This document shows, piece after piece, positions 43,919 through 53,014 of a stretch of DNA of 64,000 nt. The translations under genes were made by a program, and so were the position numbers. The stretch covers positions 62,001 through 126,000 of the forward strand of contig NZ_MDVC01000107.1 in the NCBI RefSeq assembly GCF_002777425.1, given 5' to 3'. The stretch's first letter is position 1. Each line of letters begins with the position of its first letter. Origin of the DNA: Snodgrassella alvi. GTDB lineage: Bacteria > Pseudomonadota > Gammaproteobacteria > Burkholderiales > Neisseriaceae. The notes below the pieces were generated by a model. It searched no databases. It was not told where the DNA came from and saw only the letters and a program-made list of their open reading frames with translations.

Positions 43919-45229
43919 CTAATTGTCTGCTTGCTGTTGCTTTTCGGTATTCTGCAAGGTGGCTTGAACATGCTGTTCAGCACTGTCGGCATCATACGGG
44001 GTATCGGTAGCATCATTGTTACGTGGGTCAAGCTCAGGAGCTATCGGCCCGACATTGCCGGATACGGGTACATAAACACTGCGCTCCGAAATCGGTACGG
44101 CCGGCTGCATAAAGGCATATACCGCCAGAACAGTGGCAATAATGGCATACACGCTGTAAAAGCCATAGTGATTAAACAGCTGCATCACTGCACCGAGAAG
44201 CAACGGTGCTACCAGTGAACCCAAGCCATATACAAACAGCAGACAGCGATTCACTTCTACTGTATTCATATTGGCGGGTAAAACATCATTGGCGCGCGCC
44301 AGCCCCAGTGCATACAGTGGAAAGCCGCTACAGCCGATAGCCAGTGCAATCACACATTGTGCCCAGATATTGCCCGGCATAACTAACAGCAACAGCATAC
44401 CACAGACTGCGGCTGCCGCAGCTACACAGGCGCAGCCGAAAATGGTGCGCGGACGGCCGAATTTATTCGACAGCCAGGCGATAAACAATTGAATGGTGAA
44501 ACCGCCAATCATCGCTGAACCAAGAAACAGGGATACTTTAGGCAGGCTGTAACCCAGTTTCAGCATGAATACGGAGCCCATGGTGAAAAAGCCATTAATA
44601 AAAATCCCGGCCATAAAACAGGCTAACCACGCCAGTGGGACAATGGAAAGGACATGTGGCAGGCTGATGCGCTCACGCTTAGGAATTTCCGGTTGCTGCA
44701 TACGTGTCAGCCCTACCGGTAATGTGGCGGCAATTACCAGAATGGCTGCCAGCGTGAAGATATTGTTACTGGACATATTCAGGCTCAGCAACAATACACT
44801 GGTCGCTGATGATACGTAATACACCACTTCATACAACGCCAGAATCTTGGCGCGGGTTTGCGGGACACTGCGTGCGGTAAACCAGCTTTCCACCACCATT
44901 AATAAACTGTAATGACAAAAGCCCAGTACCGCACGCAATACGCCCCACAACCACAACTGTTCCACCATCAGATGGGCGAGGGCGGCAATGGCAAACAGGG
45001 CACCAAACACACTGAAGCTGCGGATATGCCCTACGCGCGAAATAATGCGGTGTGACACGATGGCAGAAATGGTGCCACCAACAAAAAAGGCTGCATTCAG
45101 AATACCGATGGTGATATTGCTGATCCCCATTTGGGACAGCTTTACCCCAGCCGAATTCAGAAACAGCCCATAACCTGAAAACAGGAAAAAAATGGAACCA
45201 TATAAAGACAAAAACTGGCGCGTATGCAT
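43919..45229 (-). CDS. MFS transporter
   Basis: A 436-residue carrier with 12 predicted membrane helices, in the style of the YcaD/sugar-type MFS efflux proteins. The first Gly-rich loop is FSGYGLFLNSAGVKLS. A loop FTARSVPQTRAKILALYEV and the motif SNKFGRPRTIFG (a loop 8/9 variant of GxxxDRxGRR) are visible. The last 55 residues form a hydrophilic Asp/Gln-rich tail. The substrate cannot be read from the sequence. The gene is alone on the minus strand between a terminator and rnpB. Confidence 0.85.
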   Translation of the reverse strand: MHTRQFLSLYGSIFFLFSGYGLFLNSAGVKLSQMGISNITIGILNAAFFVGGTISAIVSHRIISRVGHIRSFSVFGALFAIAALAHLMVEQLWLWGVLRAVLGFCHYSLLMVVESWFTARSVPQTRAKILALYEVVYYVSSATSVLLLSLNMSSNNIFTLAAILVIAATLPVGLTRMQQPEIPKRERISLPHVLSIVPLAWLACFMAGIFINGFFTMGSVFMLKLGYSLPKVSLFLGSAMIGGFTIQLFIAWLSNKFGRPRTIFGCACVAAAAAVCGMLLLLVMPGNIWAQCVIALAIGCSGFPLYALGLARANDVLPANMNTVEVNRCLLFVYGLGSLVAPLLLGAVMQLFNHYGFYSVYAIIATVLAVYAFMQPAVPISERSVYVPVSGNVGPIAPELDPRNNDATDTPYDADSAEQHVQATLQNTEKQQQADN

Positions 45230-45558
45230 GCGGATACCGAAAAATAAGAATAGCGAAGCCTGACATCAAACAGCTGTCAATGTACAGGAAGAGAGACTGT
45301 AAGATGCCAATTTATAAGTAAAAAACAGTTTATTTTGTGTAGACTAATGACACTGTCCGGTTAATGCTGCCAGTAAATCCCAACATATTCTTTGCAGCAG
45401 TTCATGGCATGCTATACAAGTAATATACAGGAGTTTTAAGGCTGATACCGAGTAGCGGTTACCGAGTAATCTATATTGTGCCTGATTGTACAGCAAACTG
45501 GCAGTACATAGTCTGATAGAAATTTAAACAGCCAGACGGATAAACAGCAATGCTGGGG
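45230..45558. other. Intergenic region between the MFS gene and rnpB
   Basis: About 330 bases without a gene. It should carry the MFS promoter and, at its right end, the rnpB 3' region. A short repeated TACCGAGTA motif is seen near 45450. Nothing else is recognised. Confidence 0.5.
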
Positions 45559-45926
45559 GGCACATCAGACAACCGATAAGCCGGGTTCTGTCTGGGACAG
45601 TCATTCATCTGGGCGACACATTACTGTGCCGCTCAAGCAACCTACCCGAATGCTCGGCGAGCAGCGTCAGCGCATTCTGTTTGGTCTTGCTCCGAATGGG
45701 GTTTGGCCTGCTACACGTTGTTACCAACGGCACGGTGCGCTCTTACCGCACCATTTCACCCTTACCTGTGCTATGGGTAAACCACAGCCATCGGCGGTTA
45801 TGCTTTCTGTTCCACTTTCCGTCGCCTCACGACGCCCGGCTGTTAGCCGGCATTCTGCTCTGTGGAGCCCGGACTTTCCTCCATGCACGTATTGTACACA
45901 GCGACTGTCTGGTATGCTGATGTGCC
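45559..45926 (-). ncRNA. rnpB: RNase P RNA (M1 RNA)
   Basis: The catalytic RNA that trims tRNA 5' ends. On the minus strand it opens near 45926 with GGCACATCAGCATACC, pairing as helix P1 with CTGATGTGCC at the far end. Then follow the bacterial landmarks ACAGTCGC, GAGGAAAGTCCGGGCTCC, and near the 3' end the universal ACCCGGCTTATCGG. Length 368 is as expected for a type A bacterial RNase P RNA. No protein frame in this stretch is credible. Confidence 0.95.
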
Positions 45927-45977
45927 GGCAGGATTTTAACACAAACCAATGAGAGCTGATTTATATTTCAGATTATG

Positions 45978-45983
45978 TATAAT
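45978..45983 (+). promoter_or_regulatory. Possible -10 box of the ABC exporter gene
   Basis: TATAAT preceded by TATG, in the short spacer between rnpB and the exporter. No good -35 is seen at 16-18 bases. Confidence 0.3.
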
Positions 45984-46063
45984 GATTTCGTTTATCATTT
46001 TTCTGGCTGCAATAATCGTTTGTGCGGCCGTTATGGCTCAATTATGCAGAAAGTCCACGCAGT

Positions 46064-47905
46064 ATGTTATTGAACCGATTTTTAAGCTGGTTTGAAAACC
46101 GCATTGATGCTTATCCCGAGACTTTGCCGCAGCCGTCGCGAAAGGGTGTGCTGCCGTTTATCTGGAGCTGTCTGGAGGGCGCACGCCTCTGGCTGCTGAT
46201 AATGGTAATTATGACCATAGGTACGGGGATTCTGGAGGCTTTGGTATTCCGGTTTCTCGGTACGGTGGTCGACTGGCTTGGTGGCTATGCACCAGACAGA
46301 TTGTGGCCGGAAAAAGGACATGAGCTGATTCTGATGGCGGCGGTAATGATATTCAGTATTTTCTGGTCGTTTCTGTCTTCCAATGTGCAATTTCAAACCT
46401 TACAGGGCGCTTTCCCGATGCGCTTGCGCTGGAATTTTCACCGCCTGATGCTCGGGCAGAGTATGGGTTTTTATCAGGACGAATTTGCCGGACGGGTTTC
46501 CGCCAAAGTAATGCAAACGGCGCTGGCGGTGCGCGATACAGTGATGTCGGTGGCCAATATGCTGGTGTATGTACTGGTGTATTTTGTCACCAGCGGCATT
46601 ATTCTGGCCGGTATGGATAGCTGGTTATTATTGCCATTTGTCCTGTGGATTGTGTTGTTTGTGCTGGTACTGCGCTTTTTGATTCCGAAACTGTCTAAAA
46701 CCGCCCAGCAGCAGGCGGATGCACGCAGCCTGATGACCGGCCGCATTACTGATGCCTATACCAATATTGCTACGGTAAAGCTGTTTTCTCATAGTGCACG
46801 TGAAGCTGCCTACGCCAAGGCATCCATGCAGGAATTTCTGGTGACGGTCAACGCGCAGATGCGGCTGGCTACTTTGCTCGACAGTCTGAGTACCGCGATT
46901 AATATTATGCTGGTGGTCAGCTCCGCCGGTCTGGGTATCTGGTTATGGATAAATGGGCAGGTTGGTGTCGGTGCGATTGCCACCGCTACGGCAATGGCGT
47001 CGCGGATTAATGGGTTGTCACACTGGGTAATGTGGGAAAGTGCGCGCCTGTTTGAGAATATCGGCACGGTGGAAGATGGCATGAAAATCCTGTCCCGTCC
47101 CCATACAATTGTGGACAAGCCAAAAGCTCTGCCGTTAAAGGTTAATCAGGGCGCAATTGATTTTGAGCATGTGAATTTCGCCTATAGCGACGATAAACCG
47201 CTGTTGCGCGACTTTAATCTGCATATCCGTGCCGGTGAAAAAGTGGGTCTGGTAGGGCGCAGTGGTGCCGGTAAAACCACGCTGACTAATCTGTTGCTGC
47301 GTTTTTATGATGTAAAAGGCGGGCGCATTCTGATTGATGGTCAAGACATTCGTGATGTTACGCAGGACAGTCTGCGCGCGGCATTGGGGCTGGTAACGCA
47401 GGATACTTCGCTGCTGCACCGTTCTGTGCGCGACAATATTGTCTATGGGCGCCCGGATGCCTCAGAAGAAGCGATGGTACAGGCAGCACAACAGGCTGCT
47501 GCTGATGGCTTTATTCCGGCATTGAGCGATGCCAAGGCACGGCATGGCTATGATGCCCATGTCGGCGAACGCGGGGTAAAACTGTCTGGCGGGCAGCGTC
47601 AGCGCATCGCTATTGCGCGGGTGATTCTGAAAGATGCTCCTATCCTGCTATTGGATGAGGCCACCAGTGCGCTGGATTCAGAAGTGGAAGCGGCTATTCA
47701 GGAAAATCTTACCCGGCTGATGCAGGGTAAAACCGTGGTGGCCATTGCGCATCGCTTGTCTACGATTGCAGCCATGGATCGGCTGATTGTGATGGATAAG
47801 GGGCAGATTGTCGAGCAGGGGACACATAGCGAGCTGCTGGCCAAAAATGGCGTTTATGCCATGCTGTGGCAGCGGCAGAGTGGAGGTTTTCTGCCTGAGG
47901 CCTGA
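46064..47905 (+). CDS. ABC exporter (fused membrane and ATPase domains)
   Basis: A half-transporter that dimerises. The 613-residue protein (ATG 46064; an in-frame GTG at 46022 would add 14 residues) has six membrane helices in the first 320 residues. The nucleotide domain follows, with Walker A GRSGAGKTTLTN, the signature LSGGQRQRIAIAR, Walker B ILLLDEATSALD, and a His switch in IAHRLST. It resembles MsbA-type or multidrug/lipid exporters. The substrate is unknown. I cannot tell which start is used, as neither has a strong ribosome site. Confidence 0.9.
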   Translation: MLLNRFLSWFENRIDAYPETLPQPSRKGVLPFIWSCLEGARLWLLIMVIMTIGTGILEALVFRFLGTVVDWLGGYAPDRLWPEKGHELILMAAVMIFSIFWSFLSSNVQFQTLQGAFPMRLRWNFHRLMLGQSMGFYQDEFAGRVSAKVMQTALAVRDTVMSVANMLVYVLVYFVTSGIILAGMDSWLLLPFVLWIVLFVLVLRFLIPKLSKTAQQQADARSLMTGRITDAYTNIATVKLFSHSAREAAYAKASMQEFLVTVNAQMRLATLLDSLSTAINIMLVVSSAGLGIWLWINGQVGVGAIATATAMASRINGLSHWVMWESARLFENIGTVEDGMKILSRPHTIVDKPKALPLKVNQGAIDFEHVNFAYSDDKPLLRDFNLHIRAGEKVGLVGRSGAGKTTLTNLLLRFYDVKGGRILIDGQDIRDVTQDSLRAALGLVTQDTSLLHRSVRDNIVYGRPDASEEAMVQAAQQAAADGFIPALSDAKARHGYDAHVGERGVKLSGGQRQRIAIARVILKDAPILLLDEATSALDSEVEAAIQENLTRLMQGKTVVAIAHRLSTIAAMDRLIVMDKGQIVEQGTHSELLAKNGVYAMLWQRQSGGFLPEA

Positions 47906-47942
47906 TGGCTACTGCCTCATGTTAAAGTTCTTTCCGTTAACA

Positions 47943-47948
47943 TATAAT
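47943..47948 (+). promoter_or_regulatory. Possible -10 of dld
   Basis: TATAAT 60 bases upstream of the dld ATG, with a weak -35 about 17 bases before. Low confidence. Confidence 0.35.
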
Positions 47949-48008
47949 TGTTCTAAAATGGCCTGTACTGATTAGAAATAAGTAACTGTATACAAAAGGA
48001 GAAGTAAT

Positions 48009-49706
48009 ATGGATATCAATATACATACAGGCCTCGTTCATACATTACAGGCAATTGTCGGACAAGAACATACCCTCACCGATCCGGCGCGTACTCTGCC
48101 TTACCGGCAGGGCATCCGTTTCGGTGTGGGCGATGCTATGGCTGTCGTGCTTCCGGGTACACTGGTTGAGCAGTGGCGCGTATTAAAAGCCTGTGTGGAA
48201 GCCGACGTGATTGTCATCACTCAATCCGCCAATACCGGCCTCACCGGTGGTTCTACTCCGGATGGTAACGATTATGACCGGCCGATTGTGATTGTCAGCA
48301 CGCGCCGGCTGGATGGCATTCAGGTGATTGAAAATGGCGAACAGGTAATCTGTTTGCCGGGCAGTACCCTGTATCGTCTGGAAAAAGAGCTGAAAAAATA
48401 CCAGCGTGGCCCGCATTCCGTGATTGGTTCATCCTGTATCGGCGCATCGGTTATGGGCGGTGTGTGCAACAATTCAGGCGGTGCGCTTATCCAGCGCGGC
48501 CCTGCCTATACCCAGATGGCTGTTTTTGCTCAGCTTGATGAAAACAGCCAGCTGCATTTGGTTAATCATCTTGGCATTGAGCTGGGAGATGACCCGGAAA
48601 CCATTTTGCAGAATCTGCAAAATGGTCATTACAGTGATAAAGACATCAAGCGCGATGCCGGCATGGGACATGACCACGAATACCGCGACCATGTGCGCGA
48701 AATTGATGCAGATACGCCAGCGCGCTTTAATGCCGATCCGGCACGCCACTATGAAGCTTCCGGCAGTGCCGGACGTCTGATGGTATTTGCCGTGCGTCTG
48801 GATACTTTCCCATTAGAAAAAAATTCTGCGGTTTTCTATATCGGCAGCAATGATACGCATGAGCTGGATGATATTCGTCGTCATATTCTCAGTACATTCA
48901 AAAATCTGCCGGTATCGGGCGAATATATGCACCGTGAAGCTTTTGATATTGCTGCGGTATATGGCAAGGATATTTTTGTTGCCATTCAGAAGTTCGGTAC
49001 CGATGCCATGCCGCGCCTGTTTGCTTTCAAGAACTTTGTCGACCGTACCTTGGCAAAAATTCCGTTTTTCCCGAAGAATTTTTCAGACCGTTTTGCGGTA
49101 TTCATGTGCAAATTCCTGCCTCAGCACTTACCTCAGTCAATCCGTGACTACCGCGACCGTTACGAGCATCACCTTATCTTGAAAATGGCTGACGATGGTA
49201 TTGCCGAAGCAGAAGAATTTTTGCAAACCTTTTTCGAGCAAAAAACCGGCAGTTATTTCCGCTGTAATGAAAAAGAAGCCGAAGCCGCCATGCTGCATCG
49301 CTTTGCCGCAGCCGGCGCGGCTACTACCTACCGCAATGTGCATAGCGATACGGTAGAAAACATTGTTGCGTTGGATGTGGCCTTGCGGCGCAATGACAGC
49401 GAATGGTTCGAAACATTGCCACAAAGCATTAATCAGCACTTTATTCATAAAATGTATTATGGCCACTTTTTCTGCCATGTTTTCCATCAGGACTATATTG
49501 CCAAAAAAGGTACCGACTGCAATAAGGTTGAAGATGAAATGCTGGTATTGCTGGATCAGCGTGGCGCGCAATATCCGGCAGAACATAATGTTGGCCATTT
49601 ATATCATGCCAAGCCAGCCCTGAAAAAATTCTATCGCCAGCTTGACCCAACTAATAGCTTTAATCCCGGTATTGGTAAAACCTCGAAAAAGAAATACTGG
49701 GCTTAA
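48009..49706 (+). CDS. dld: Quinone-dependent D-lactate dehydrogenase (FAD-binding)
   Basis: A peripheral inner-membrane flavoenzyme oxidising D-lactate and passing electrons to quinones. The 565-residue protein has the FAD PCMH region (TQSANTGLTGGSTPDGND, residues about 72-90), SSCIGASVMGGVCNNSGG, and the Dld-type C-terminal region with EMPQ-like His-rich pieces (HKMYYGHFFCHVFHQDY). E. coli Dld is 571 residues, so length fits. An excellent AAAAGGAG precedes the ATG and a clean terminator follows. Together with ldh, it lets the cell use both lactate isomers. Confidence 0.95.
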   Translation: MDINIHTGLVHTLQAIVGQEHTLTDPARTLPYRQGIRFGVGDAMAVVLPGTLVEQWRVLKACVEADVIVITQSANTGLTGGSTPDGNDYDRPIVIVSTRRLDGIQVIENGEQVICLPGSTLYRLEKELKKYQRGPHSVIGSSCIGASVMGGVCNNSGGALIQRGPAYTQMAVFAQLDENSQLHLVNHLGIELGDDPETILQNLQNGHYSDKDIKRDAGMGHDHEYRDHVREIDADTPARFNADPARHYEASGSAGRLMVFAVRLDTFPLEKNSAVFYIGSNDTHELDDIRRHILSTFKNLPVSGEYMHREAFDIAAVYGKDIFVAIQKFGTDAMPRLFAFKNFVDRTLAKIPFFPKNFSDRFAVFMCKFLPQHLPQSIRDYRDRYEHHLILKMADDGIAEAEEFLQTFFEQKTGSYFRCNEKEAEAAMLHRFAAAGAATTYRNVHSDTVENIVALDVALRRNDSEWFETLPQSINQHFIHKMYYGHFFCHVFHQDYIAKKGTDCNKVEDEMLVLLDQRGAQYPAEHNVGHLYHAKPALKKFYRQLDPTNSFNPGIGKTSKKKYWA

Positions 49707-49725
49707 TCTAACAGCTTTTGCTACT

Positions 49726-49764
49726 AATACCACCAGCGTTCAGCAACGTCTGGTGGTATTTTTT
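49726..49764 (+). terminator. Terminator of dld
   Basis: AATACCACCAG (49726-49736) with CTGGTGGTATT (49750-49760), then TTTT. Twenty bases past the stop. Confidence 0.87.
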
Positions 49765-49914
49765 ATCCAGCAGCAACAATTGGTGTTATGCAGGCAGATT
49801 GGTGAGTTTCTATTATAAATAATTGAAAATATGGATACTTAATCTATATGAATACACGGAGTATGCTGTGTTTGATTACACCAGTGGCGTAACAGACAGA
49901 AAAGAGAGAGCAAT

Positions 49915-50191
49915 ATGCAATAGTGTTATCTGGGCAAAAGCGGGCAGGGAGTATCTGCTTTGGGTTTGGGCTGTATGGGATTAAGTTTATGGACATGGCT
50001 CAGCTACGGATACTACACAGGCCATTGAACTGATTCGTGCTGCGATGGGTGAGGGTGCAACCCTGTCTAATACAGATGAAATTTATGCTCCCTATCAGAA
50101 CGGGGAAGTAGTAGGGCAAGCCTTAAAGCTTTATCGTCAGCAGATGGTGATGGCCACCCAATCCCAGATTACCAGCAATGAAAACAAATAG
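49915..50191 (+). pseudogene. Aldo/keto reductase remnant
   Basis: After a plausible GAGAGAG site the frame starts ATG CAA TAG, with a stop as third codon, then reads YLGKSGQGVSALGLGCMGLS, the N-terminal motif of aldo/keto reductases. A frameshift follows near 49990 and the family continues in another frame (TTQAIELIRAAM, then EIYAPYQNGEVVGQALKLY), including the catalytic-Tyr segment Tyr-Ala-Pro-Tyr. It ends at 50191 after about 90 codons; the rest of the roughly 330-residue barrel is gone. A clear decayed gene. Confidence 0.8.
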
Positions 50192-50314
50192 CAGATTTTA
50201 AATTGAAATCTTCTTTGAGCACAGCAATCATCCTGTCTACTGTGTGCCTGTATAGCATTAATACTGTTTCAGCGCAGGCAGGTGGCTGAGTTATTACTGC
50301 CACTAATGTATATC

Positions 50315-50340
50315 CAAACAGGTAATGCAATACCTGTTTG
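50315..50340. repeat. 10-bp perfect inverted repeat
   Basis: CAAACAGGTA (50315-50324) with TACCTGTTTG (50331-50340), loop of six bases, and no T-run. Possibly the remains of a terminator for the decayed reductase, or a regulator-binding dyad. Confidence 0.45.
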
Positions 50341-50487
50341 AATCTGTATTACATGTTTGTCATTAATATTTAACTTCAAATCCTGACACAGCCTCACTAT
50401 AGCTATATTAATACTTTCCATTGCTGGCGGTTATACAGCATAAAGTAACAGTATCTGGCTAAAATCCGTGTACAATAATATACCCAT

Positions 50488-50510
50488 AGCCTGCCGAAGC
50501 AGGCTTTAAT
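50488..50510 (+). terminator. Terminator-like hairpin in the mgtE leader
   Basis: AGCCTGC (50488-50494) with GCAGGCT (50499-50505), CGAA tetraloop, followed by TTAATTT. A TACAAT at 50471-50476 could be the -10 just upstream, so the hairpin would lie in the 5' leader of mgtE and could attenuate. Confidence 0.45.
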
Positions 50511-50609
50511 TTATCTATCAGGCAAGGACTGCTGCGTCAGGATATATGGCCTGTACGCATGGCAGTAACATCCTGAGTTACACAGTGCAACAATTAGGAC
50601 AACGATACA

Positions 50610-52043
50610 ATGGATAGCCATAGCAATCCCAGCGAGATGGAACGTCTGCATCTGGACACCGACCACATCTGTGAGCTGGTTGCTACTCTTTTACCAGTTG
50701 CCGAACATATTCATTCGCATACCCAGTCTTATTTACAGACACCGGAGCAGCAGCGGGCACTGGCTGAGCTAATTGCCGCTTTGCACGAACTGCATCCTGC
50801 CGATATGGCTACCTTGCTGGCATCATTGCCATTGCAGGAACGTATGCTGGTATGGAAGCTGGCTACACCTACTGAAGATGGTGAGGTATTACTGGAAGTT
50901 TCTAATCCGGTGCGTGAAACCCTGATTGAGAATATGGCACAGCAGGAGTTGCTGGCTGTTCTGAATAATCTGGAGGCCGATGAGCTGGCCGAGCTAGCAC
51001 CCGATTTACCCAAAGAGGTTGTCTATGAGGCAATAAGCAGCCGCGATGAAGAAGAGCGAGCGCAAATTACCGCTGCCATGTCGTTCGAAGACAATCAGGT
51101 TGGCGCACTCATGGACTTTGAGTTGGTCAGTATTCGTGCTGATGTAAGCTGCGAAGTGGTATTACGTTATCTGCGACGGTTTGAACGTCTGCCCGATCAT
51201 ACCGATAAAATCTTTGTTGTTGACAATTATGATGTGTTGCAAGGCGTATTACCCATCCGCAGTTTGTTGGTTGCTGACCCGGACTTACTGGTTTCTACTG
51301 TTATGGCCGATGATGTGGTTACCTTCCGGCCGGAAGATGATGCAGAAGAAGCGGCCGCCGCATTTGAACGCTATGATCTGGTAACAGCACCGGTAGTAGA
51401 CAGTAACCGCAAATTAATCGGACGCATTACCATAGATGAAATGGTGGACGTGATTCGCGAAGAATCCGAAACCGATATGCTGAATATGGCCGGCTTGCGG
51501 GAAGAGGAAGATTTATTTGCGCCAGTAGTCGATTCGGTAAAAAATCGCTGGATTTGGTTGGCTGTCAATCTGTGTACCGCTTTTGTGGCCAGTCGCGTGA
51601 TTGGCATGTTTGAAAACTCAATTGAAAAAATTGTGGCACTGGCTACCCTGATGCCGATTGTGGCCGGTATTGGTGGTAACTCCGGTAATCAGACCATTAC
51701 CATGATTGTACGTGCTATGACTTATGGTCAGATTAGCAATAGTCAGGCGTGGCGTCTGCTGCGCAAAGAAGAGGGCGTTGCTCTTGTCAATGGCATTATC
51801 TGGGGCTCAGTGATGGGCATAGTTTCCTATTTCCTCTATCACAGTGTCGGCATTGGTTTGGTGATGGTGGCCGCCATGACACTGAATCTGTTACTGGCCG
51901 CTACCGTAGGCGTGCTCATTCCCGTGTGCATGCAGAAAGCCGGCCGCGATCCGGCACTGGGCAGCAGTGTGCTGATTACGGCGGTCACTGATTCCGGAGG
52001 CTTTTTTATCTTTCTCGGTCTGGCCACTCTGTTTCTGTTATAA
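50610..52043 (+). CDS. mgtE: Mg2+ transporter MgtE
   Basis: A Mg2+ channel of the inner membrane. The 477-residue protein has the cytosolic N domain (ELHPADMATLLASLP), then CBS-pair residues about 180-290 (TVMADDVVTFRPEDDAEEA, LVTAPVVDSNRKLIGRI), a plug helix and the C-terminal five helices from about 312, with GIGGNSGNQTITMIVRA and ALGSSVLITAVTDSGGF. All the MgtE features are present and length is typical. It is 25 bases upstream of prmC and may be cotranscribed. Confidence 0.94.
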   Translation: MDSHSNPSEMERLHLDTDHICELVATLLPVAEHIHSHTQSYLQTPEQQRALAELIAALHELHPADMATLLASLPLQERMLVWKLATPTEDGEVLLEVSNPVRETLIENMAQQELLAVLNNLEADELAELAPDLPKEVVYEAISSRDEEERAQITAAMSFEDNQVGALMDFELVSIRADVSCEVVLRYLRRFERLPDHTDKIFVVDNYDVLQGVLPIRSLLVADPDLLVSTVMADDVVTFRPEDDAEEAAAAFERYDLVTAPVVDSNRKLIGRITIDEMVDVIREESETDMLNMAGLREEEDLFAPVVDSVKNRWIWLAVNLCTAFVASRVIGMFENSIEKIVALATLMPIVAGIGGNSGNQTITMIVRAMTYGQISNSQAWRLLRKEEGVALVNGIIWGSVMGIVSYFLYHSVGIGLVMVAAMTLNLLLAATVGVLIPVCMQKAGRDPALGSSVLITAVTDSGGFFIFLGLATLFLL

Positions 52044-52068
52044 ACCAATCGGCTTTGCTAAGTAAATA

Positions 52069-52908
52069 ATGAATACAAATTTACCCATTACCATTGACGG
52101 CTGGTTACACAACTGTGACTTACCACGACTGGAAGCGCGCATGTTGCTCCAGCAGGTGCTGGATATCAACCATACCTACATCATTACTCATGGCCAGCAG
52201 CCATTGAGCATTAGCGAACAGGCCAGCCTGAATCAATTGGCACAGCGACGGCTGGCAGGTGAACCATTAGCCTATTTGCTTGGCTGGCGCGAATTTTACA
52301 GCCGGCGTTTTCAGGTTTCTTCAGCAGTACTGATTCCCCGTCCGGAAACCGAACATCTGGTAGACGCTGCGCTGGCACATTTACCTGAACAGGGCACTCT
52401 GTGGGATTTGGGTACAGGCAGTGGTATTATCGCCGTTACCATTGCCTGTGAACGGCCTGATGCGCAGGTATGGGCAGCAGACATCAGTAAAGAGGCACTG
52501 GCTATCGCAAGTAGCAATGCCATAGCCTTGCAGGCAAATGTACATTTCGGGCAGGGTTCATGGTATCAAGCGCAGCCCCAGCCAGAACCGCATAGTGTAG
52601 ATGTGATTGTATCTAATCCACCGTATATCGCCGTACACGACCAGCATTTGCAGCAGGGAGATTTACGCTTTGAGCCGCAGCATGCACTAACAGATAATCA
52701 TAATGGTTTGAGTGCACTGGCAACGATTATTGCCGGTGCCGCAGCCTTTCTGTGTCCGGCTGGCTGGCTGTTACTGGAACATGGGTTCGATCAGGGAAAA
52801 GCCGTGCGTGATATGTTGGCGCAACACAGTTTTAGCCAGATTCACACCCTGCCTGATTTAGCCGGTCTGGATAGAGTCACTTTGGGACAAAGCAATATCA
52901 ATCCCTGA
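52069..52908 (+). CDS. prmC: Peptide chain release factor N5-glutamine methyltransferase
   Basis: Methylates the Gln of the GGQ motif of RF1/RF2. The 279-residue protein has an N-terminal helical domain (LEARMLLQQVLD), the substrate-binding loop EFYSRRFQVSSAVLIPRPETE, the SAM motif WDLGTGSGIIAVTIA and the catalytic VSNPPYIA. It follows mgtE by 25 bases and is closed by a terminator. No hemA/prfA genes are adjacent. Confidence 0.94.
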   Translation: MNTNLPITIDGWLHNCDLPRLEARMLLQQVLDINHTYIITHGQQPLSISEQASLNQLAQRRLAGEPLAYLLGWREFYSRRFQVSSAVLIPRPETEHLVDAALAHLPEQGTLWDLGTGSGIIAVTIACERPDAQVWAADISKEALAIASSNAIALQANVHFGQGSWYQAQPQPEPHSVDVIVSNPPYIAVHDQHLQQGDLRFEPQHALTDNHNGLSALATIIAGAAAFLCPAGWLLLEHGFDQGKAVRDMLAQHSFSQIHTLPDLAGLDRVTLGQSNINP

Positions 52909-52942
52909 TTTGCCGTAGCTTAACTTATTCATTCAAGATAAA

Positions 52943-52981
52943 AATATCAGGCCACAGAAACAAAGTCTACGGCCTGATATT
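52943..52981. terminator. Terminator between prmC and the S2P-like gene
   Basis: AATATCAGGCC (52943-52953) pairs exactly with GGCCTGATATT (52971-52981), 17-base loop, then ATTT. Sits between convergent genes. Confidence 0.75.
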
Positions 52982-53014
52982 ATTTGTCATTATTTATTGT
53001 AGTATGAATAATAA

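Larger units (their letters stand above)
50192..50609. other. Intergenic region upstream of mgtE
   Basis: About 418 bases. It holds a perfect hairpin at 50315-50340 and a GC-rich hairpin with a T-rich tail at 50488-50507 in the probable mgtE leader. No coding sequence is recognised. Confidence 0.5.

Noticed and set aside
45626..45952. Plus-strand frame of 108 codons
   Set aside because: It is antisense to RNase P RNA, whose conserved landmarks are clear.
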